Below are positions 6,012 through 9,176 of a stretch of DNA of 9,176 bases, in pieces. Source of the stretch: Dietzia timorensis (GTDB lineage Bacteria > Actinomycetota > Actinomycetes > Mycobacteriales > Mycobacteriaceae); the NCBI RefSeq assembly GCF_020742175.1, contig NZ_DYXM01000177.1:1-9176 (forward strand), in the 5' to 3' direction. The notes beneath the pieces were generated by a model. That model saw nothing but the letters and a program-made list of their open reading frames with translations, was not told where the DNA came from and ran no database searches. Both the position numbers and the translations under genes were made by a program. The first letter of the stretch is position 1, and each line of letters opens with the position of its first letter.

Positions 6012-6725
6012 ATGTCTAGCTTGAAGAAATTGGGACTGATCGGCGGAACCGGACCAGAGTCGACGCTCGTCTACTACCGGCGGATCATCGAAGGCGTGCA
6101 GGCGGCCACGCGCCCGGACCTGCTCGCGCCGATGACCATCGAGTCGCTCAGCGCCTTCGACGTATTCGAGTTCGCCGGTCGGGAGGACTGGGACGGCCTC
6201 GCCGATTACCTGCTCTCCGGCGTCAAACGCCTCGAGGCGGCGGGCGCGGAGGTCGCGTCCCTCACCGCGAACACGCCGCACGTGGTCTTCGACCGGCTCG
6301 CGGAGAAATCGCCGTTGCCGCTGGTCAGCTCCGTGGAATCGACGCGCCGGGAGATCCGCGCGCGTGGCGCGAGCTCGGTGATCCTGCTCGGTACCGAGTT
6401 CACGATGGTCGGCGATTTCCTTTCCGGGCCGCTGCGCGCGGACGGCATCAACGTCGCCGTGCCCAATGCCGACGAGATCGCGTACATCCAGGACAAGATC
6501 GCGAGCGAACTCGAATTCGGCGTGGTGCGCGAGGACACGCGCGAGGGGTTCTGCGACATCATTCGCCGCCTCGCCGCGGATGACGGCGGAGAGCTCGTAA
6601 TCCTCGGCTGCACCGAACTCCCGCTCCTGCTCGACGATTCCACGTCGCCGGTGCCCACGCTCGACACGATGGATCCGCACATCGAGGATCTCGTGCGCGT
6701 CGCGCTCGGGGAGAAGCTGGACTAG
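6012..6725 (+). CDS. Aspartate/glutamate racemase family protein, 237 aa
   Basis: Cytoplasmic PLP-independent amino acid racemase fold (Asp/Glu racemase superfamily, closest in pattern to E. coli YgeA). The N-terminal glycine loop LGLIGGTGPEST (7-18) binds substrate carboxylate in the family. The second catalytic motif GCTELPLL is intact, with Cys200. At the first catalytic position the protein reads TANTPH (85-90), so Ala86 aligns with the cysteine of classical aspartate racemases (CNTAH) and the threonine of YgeA (CTNTMH). The length is normal and no frame break is seen. A one-cysteine enzyme could act in one direction only, use another residue, or have a different activity; substrate cannot be told from sequence. 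A D-amino acid role, for example supply to the cell wall, is only inference. It follows the SdpI-like gene by 61 bases with its own likely promoter and a good ribosome binding site. Confidence 0.88.
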   Translation: MSSLKKLGLIGGTGPESTLVYYRRIIEGVQAATRPDLLAPMTIESLSAFDVFEFAGREDWDGLADYLLSGVKRLEAAGAEVASLTANTPHVVFDRLAEKSPLPLVSSVESTRREIRARGASSVILLGTEFTMVGDFLSGPLRADGINVAVPNADEIAYIQDKIASELEFGVVREDTREGFCDIIRRLAADDGGELVILGCTELPLLLDDSTSPVPTLDTMDPHIEDLVRVALGEKLD

Positions 6726-6736
6726 GGGCTTTCCGG

Positions 6737-6764
6737 GGCCGGGTGTTGCAGGGGCCTGCCGGCC
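6737..6764. terminator. GC-rich stem-loop after the racemase gene
   Basis: GGCCGG (6737-6742) pairs with CCGGCC (6759-6764), and inside it GCAG pairs with CTGC around GGGC; the two stems share C6759, so they form alternative or partly overlapping folds. The element starts 12 bases after the racemase stop. There is no T-tract, so it may be a terminator of the U-poor actinobacterial type or simply a GC-rich fold. The rest of the 208-base gap (6726-6933), which also separates the convergent DUF202 operon, shows no gene or RNA that I can support. Confidence 0.35.
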
Positions 6765-6933
6765 TCCCGGTTTCGCTGCACATCCCGTTGTCCGCGCGAA
6801 TTCGGACGCCTTCGCAGCTCCTCGGACTCGTATACACCACGAAATGGTCCGGATCTCGGCCAAACGGGCACGCAAAGTAACCGCTAGGTGGTGTTCGACC
6901 AGCGCTCGCACCGATCGGCAGCAACCGACGCGG

Positions 6934-7404
6934 TCAGAGCACGTAAAGGAGCACAAGCAAGACAAGCGCGAGGAGCGAAAGAACCACGCAGAGCGTCGTC
7001 ATCGCCGCGAGTGGGACCCATCGGTAGCGGATGTGGCCCTCGAGCACCTCGGGCTTTCCGGAACCACTGATGTTGAACTCCGTGTGCCGGAACCAGCGGA
7101 TACGCGCGATGTGCCCCTGCTCGAAAAGCGCGAGCCCGCCCATCGGGATCACGACGAGGACCGCGAAAACGGCCGTCAACCAGGGTGAAAGCATGAGAGT
7201 CAGTCGTGCCATCACCGCTAATGCAATGGCGGTCGCCGTCCACAACCTCACCCACGATAGGGAAGTGCGCTCGGCCTGGAGGCCCGGGTCCGGCGGCGGC
7301 AATGTGTCCTTCGCCGCGAGGACGATCCCATGTGGGCGAGTGGCCCCGCCGACTTCGGCGCCCCCGCCACCCGAAGGGTTTATGTTTTCCTCGTGCGCCC
7401 CCAT
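6934..7404 (-). CDS. DUF202 family membrane protein (YidG-like), 156 aa
   Basis: Small inner-membrane protein of the DUF202 family. The family signature is GLQAERTSLSWVR at residues 41-53, directly before the first helix, matching the YidG form (DPGLQPERTSLAW in E. coli). Three transmembrane segments lie at about 54-72, 75-95 and 129-155. A hydrophilic, Gly/Pro-rich N-terminus of about 40 residues precedes the domain and is longer than in E. coli. The basic loop (99-128) is probably cytoplasmic. It is the second gene of a two-gene operon: its ATG lies six bases after the stop of the YidH-like gene, with no strong Shine-Dalgarno, so translation is probably coupled. The pairing of two different DUF202 proteins suggests a heteromeric membrane complex. 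The biochemical role of the family is not established. Confidence 0.85.
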   Translation of the reverse strand: MGAHEENINPSGGGGAEVGGATRPHGIVLAAKDTLPPPDPGLQAERTSLSWVRLWTATAIALAVMARLTLMLSPWLTAVFAVLVVIPMGGLALFEQGHIARIRWFRHTEFNISGSGKPEVLEGHIRYRWVPLAAMTTLCVVLSLLALVLLVLLYVL

Positions 7405-7410
7405 TGTCGC

Positions 7411-7890
7411 CTACGCATTCCAAAGGATGCCGATGACCAGCGCTAATGCGGCAGCTCCGACTCCGGCGACGAGAATGAGCGCACCGGCGGGGGCGGGGAG
7501 TGGGCGCCGCTGACGCATGGCCGATTCCATCCGTAGCCAGCGACGGAACGAATAGATCGCCAGAGCAGCGGCGATAACGAGCAGGACGATCGCCAACGGC
7601 ATACGAACGGCGCGCGGAATCGCATCCGAGACAAAGGCCTCGAGCGCGACCGCGCCGGCAATGAGTGCCATCGAGGTCCGCAACCACGCGAGAAGTGTGC
7701 GTTCGTTGGCGAGCGTGAACCTCGGGTCGGGGTCCGTGCCTTCGCGGAGCGAGCGGGGACGCCAGCGCTCACCTGGCGCCGCATCCCGGATCTCGGCATC
7801 GGGCACCGCGCCAACCTCGGCACCGGAAGCCGTCCGGACCCCGGCCTCGTGGCTCGCCGCCGCATCACGGCGTCCGCTGTGCTCATTCAC
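7411..7890 (-). CDS. DUF202 family membrane protein (YidH-like), 159 aa
   Basis: First gene of the DUF202 pair. The signature DPRFTLANERTLLAWLRT (54-71) matches the YidH form (DYRFSLANERTFLAW in E. coli), and the later RRWLRMESAMR stretch (116-126) is also as in YidH. Hydrophobic segments are at about 72-89, 97-113 and 135-157. The first 53 residues are hydrophilic, Ala/Glu-rich and probably disordered, an extension relative to E. coli YidH. The start is GTG at 7890: a TAATCT hexamer lies exactly seven bases upstream, with no Shine-Dalgarno, indicating a leaderless transcript. The gene is transcribed divergently from the bile acid:sodium symporter-like gene across 80 bases. The family has no proven function. 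Confidence 0.88.
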   Translation of the reverse strand: MNEHSGRRDAAASHEAGVRTASGAEVGAVPDAEIRDAAPGERWRPRSLREGTDPDPRFTLANERTLLAWLRTSMALIAGAVALEAFVSDAIPRAVRMPLAIVLLVIAAALAIYSFRRWLRMESAMRQRRPLPAPAGALILVAGVGAAALALVIGILWNA

Positions 7891-7897
7891 GCCTGCG

Positions 7898-7903
7898 AGA
7901 TTA
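7898..7903 (-). promoter_or_regulatory. -10 hexamer of the leaderless DUF202 operon promoter
   Basis: On the minus strand TAATCT is followed by seven bases (CGCAGGC) and GTG at 7890. It uses the same hexamer and spacing as the promoter at 800. Between it and the divergent transporter promoter lies a small inverted repeat, GAATC (7915-7919) and GATTC (7927-7931), a possible shared operator. Confidence 0.55.
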
Positions 7904-7934
7904 CCGCCGAGTTCGAATCGCGGGGTGATTCCGA

Positions 7935-7964
7935 TTGGTCTTGCTCAGGCTTTGGCGATTGAAT
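7935..7964 (+). promoter_or_regulatory. Possible promoter of the transporter gene
   Basis: TTGGTC (7935-7940) and TTGAAT (7959-7964) are separated by 18 bases and lie six bases before ATG at 7971. The hexamers are imperfect (TTGAAT lacks the A at position two of TANNNT), but spacing and distance fit a leaderless transcript. The in-frame TTG at 7935 would fall inside the -35 box, which argues against its use as a start. Confidence 0.35.
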
Positions 7965-7970
7965 GGGGCA

Positions 7971-8972
7971 ATGGAATTCGTGCGGCGCATAGGCAGGGGT
8001 CTGAAGAAGTTCGGTCTCGATTGGTTCATCGCCTCGATTCTTCTCGCTGTTGTCGTTGCGGCGCTGCTGCCCGCGAAGGGGGCGGGGGAGCAGGCGGTCA
8101 ATTGGATCTCGATCGCCGGGATCGCCATGCTGTTCTTCCTCTACGGCACACGCATGTCGCCGCGCGAAACGCTTGAGGGCCTGCGGCATTGGCGACTGCA
8201 TCTCACCGTCACCGTGTTCACGTTCGTGTTGTTCCCGATTCTGGGGCTGCTCGGCCAGTTCGCCCTGACGCCGCTGCTCGGCACCGGCCTCGCCGCGGGC
8301 CTGCTGTTCCTCACGCTCGTCCCCTCGACCGTGCAGTCATCCATTTCGTTCGTGTCGATCTCGCGCGGCAACATCCCGGCCGCCATCGTGTCGGCCTCCG
8401 CCTCGAACCTCATCGGCGTTTTCGTCACGCCACTGCTGGTCATCGCACTCATGTCGGCGACCTCGGGAGTCCACATCGACGGCTCCTCGGTGCTCAAGAT
8501 CTTCGCCCAGTTGCTGCTGCCGTACGTGCTCGGCCAGCTGTGCCGCCGCTGGGTGCTTCCGCTGACCGACCGCATCGGACCGCGAATCTCGCTGTTCGAT
8601 AAGGCCGTCATCGTGGTCGTGGTCTACTCGGCGTTCTCCGAGGCCGTCGCCGAGGGAATGTTCTCCCAGATCACGTGGGCCGAGGCGGGCTGGCTCGTGC
8701 TCGTGTGCTGCGTCCTGCTCGCGATCGTGCTGTCGCTATCCGCACTCGCCGGCCGCCTGTTCGGGTTCTCGGTCGCCGATCAGCGTGTGGTGCAGTTCTG
8801 CGGCTCGAAGAAGTCGCTGGCCACGGGCATGCCGATGGCTGCCGTACTTTTCGCCGGTCAACCCATCGGGCTGCTCGTATTGCCGCTGATGATCTTCCAC
8901 CAGATCCAGCTCATCGTGTGCGCCTGGATGGCCAACCGGTACGGCCGCGAATACGATGCTGCGCACGCCTGA
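7971..8972 (+). CDS. Bile acid:sodium symporter-like transporter (YfeH/SLC10A7 type), 333 aa
   Basis: Polytopic inner-membrane protein of the BASS superfamily, SBF-like branch (E. coli YfeH, human SLC10A7). It opens with a basic, amphipathic N-terminus, then about nine or ten hydrophobic helices. Family hallmarks are FFLYGTRMSP (55-64), the GLRHWRLHL stretch (70-78), the crossover-type motif VPSTVQSSISF (117-127) followed by SRGNIPAA and SASASNLIGVF (141-151), and the second inverted-repeat motif FCGSKKSLATGMPMA (276-290). FHQIQL near the C-terminus is also typical. Members are thought to move organic anions with sodium; the true substrate is unknown and bile acids are unlikely in this host. 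ATG 7971 is chosen over TTG 7935 because the latter lies in the likely promoter. It is divergent from the DUF202 pair. Confidence 0.93.
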   Translation: MEFVRRIGRGLKKFGLDWFIASILLAVVVAALLPAKGAGEQAVNWISIAGIAMLFFLYGTRMSPRETLEGLRHWRLHLTVTVFTFVLFPILGLLGQFALTPLLGTGLAAGLLFLTLVPSTVQSSISFVSISRGNIPAAIVSASASNLIGVFVTPLLVIALMSATSGVHIDGSSVLKIFAQLLLPYVLGQLCRRWVLPLTDRIGPRISLFDKAVIVVVVYSAFSEAVAEGMFSQITWAEAGWLVLVCCVLLAIVLSLSALAGRLFGFSVADQRVVQFCGSKKSLATGMPMAAVLFAGQPIGLLVLPLMIFHQIQLIVCAWMANRYGREYDAAHA

Positions 8973-9029
8973 CCTCCACGTTTCACCCCTGTCGTAGCGC
9001 ACGAAGTCCCACCGCATCACCCCCGGGCG

Positions 9030-9054
9030 GCGGATCCCACGCATTATGATCCGC
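9030..9054. repeat. Inverted repeat upstream of the last gene
   Basis: GCGGATC (9030-9036) and GATCCGC (9048-9054) are perfect 7-base complements around 11 bases. The element lies 58 bases after the transporter stop and its right arm falls about 18 bases before the -10 hexamer at 9072. It could be an operator covering the -35 region or a hairpin ending the transporter transcript; no T-tract follows. Confidence 0.3.
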
Positions 9055-9071
9055 ACCACACTTGACGGCGT

Positions 9072-9077
9072 TACCAT
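9072..9077 (+). promoter_or_regulatory. -10 hexamer of a probable leaderless promoter
   Basis: TACCAT fits TANNNT and lies six bases before ATG at 9084, with no Shine-Dalgarno in between. A second TANNNT (TATGAT, 9045-9050) lies further upstream but overlaps the inverted repeat and would leave a leader without a ribosome binding site. Confidence 0.45.
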
Positions 9078-9083
9078 CGATTC

Positions 9084-9176
9084 ATGCCGATCGCGAAGTC
9101 TCCCCGTCTTGCCTCCTTCACCACGCGCGTCGGCGCATGCATCGCCTCTGCATGCTTGATGACGGCGGGCCTCGCC
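9084..9176 (+). CDS. N-terminus of a probable secreted or lipid-anchored protein (3' partial)
   Basis: Thirty-one residues are visible before the window ends. They read as a signal peptide: a basic n-region (Lys5, Arg8, Arg15) followed by a hydrophobic stretch (residues 16-31) rich in Ala, with Cys19 and Cys24 and ending AGLA. Export by the Sec system is the simple reading; a lipobox cannot be judged because the likely cleavage region lies at or beyond the edge. The start is supported by the -10 hexamer six bases upstream. The mature protein and its family are not visible. Confidence 0.6.
   Translation, partial: MPIAKSPRLASFTTRVGACIASACLMTAGLA

Noticed and set aside
6834..6894. ACACCAC / GTGGTGT inverted repeat with a 47-base loop in the 208-base gap
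   Set aside because: Seven-base arms this far apart can arise by chance in a GC-rich gap, and nothing nearby depends on them.
5910..6965. A 351-residue minus-strand open frame opposite the racemase gene
   Set aside because: The racemase on the other strand has clear catalytic motifs and a Shine-Dalgarno. The antisense product is Arg/His-rich with no recognisable domain.

Overview
The window is a stretch of chromosome from a GC-rich Gram-positive bacterium, most likely an actinomycete of the Mycobacteriales (Corynebacterium, Dietzia or a relative). Third codon positions are mostly G/C. The 988-residue LeuS carries the extra N-terminal segment known from mycobacterial and corynebacterial LeuS. 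Several starts have a TANNNT -10 hexamer only 6-7 bases upstream, the arrangement of leaderless actinobacterial transcripts. I see no insertion sequence, prophage, CRISPR array, tRNA or rRNA, and no intergenic gap longer than about 210 bases.

Left part (1-2230). The tail of an unidentified plus-strand gene overlaps, stop codon to stop codon, an unrecognised acidic 226-residue protein on the minus strand (95-775). Divergent from that gene, 37 bases away, are two plus-strand genes: a 323-residue DUF4261-like protein (813-1784) and a 125-residue three-helix membrane protein (1808-2185). Each has its own apparent leaderless promoter.

Centre (2228-6725). leuS (leucyl-tRNA synthetase) lies on the minus strand and converges on the small membrane protein gene. 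Across a 174-base divergent region that holds a nested inverted repeat is an SdpI-family membrane protein with an unusual cysteine-rich tail (5369-5950). It is followed by an aspartate/glutamate racemase family enzyme (6012-6725), which has a good Shine-Dalgarno sequence and a palindrome over its likely promoter. The racemase keeps the second catalytic cysteine (GCTE) but has alanine where the first catalytic residue normally sits.

Right part (6726-9176). After a 208-base non-coding gap with a GC-rich hairpin, a two-gene minus-strand operon encodes two different DUF202 membrane proteins, equivalent to the E. coli yidH-yidG pair. Divergent from it is a bile acid:sodium symporter-like transporter of the YfeH/SLC10A7 type (7971-8972). 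The window ends inside a gene whose first 31 residues look like a secretion signal.

Most genes appear to be single transcription units, so no single pathway links them. No clear new defence, toxin or biosynthetic system is visible. The items most worth a second look are the Cys-tailed SdpI protein with its nested promoter repeat, the racemase active-site substitution, and the repeated leaderless promoter geometry.
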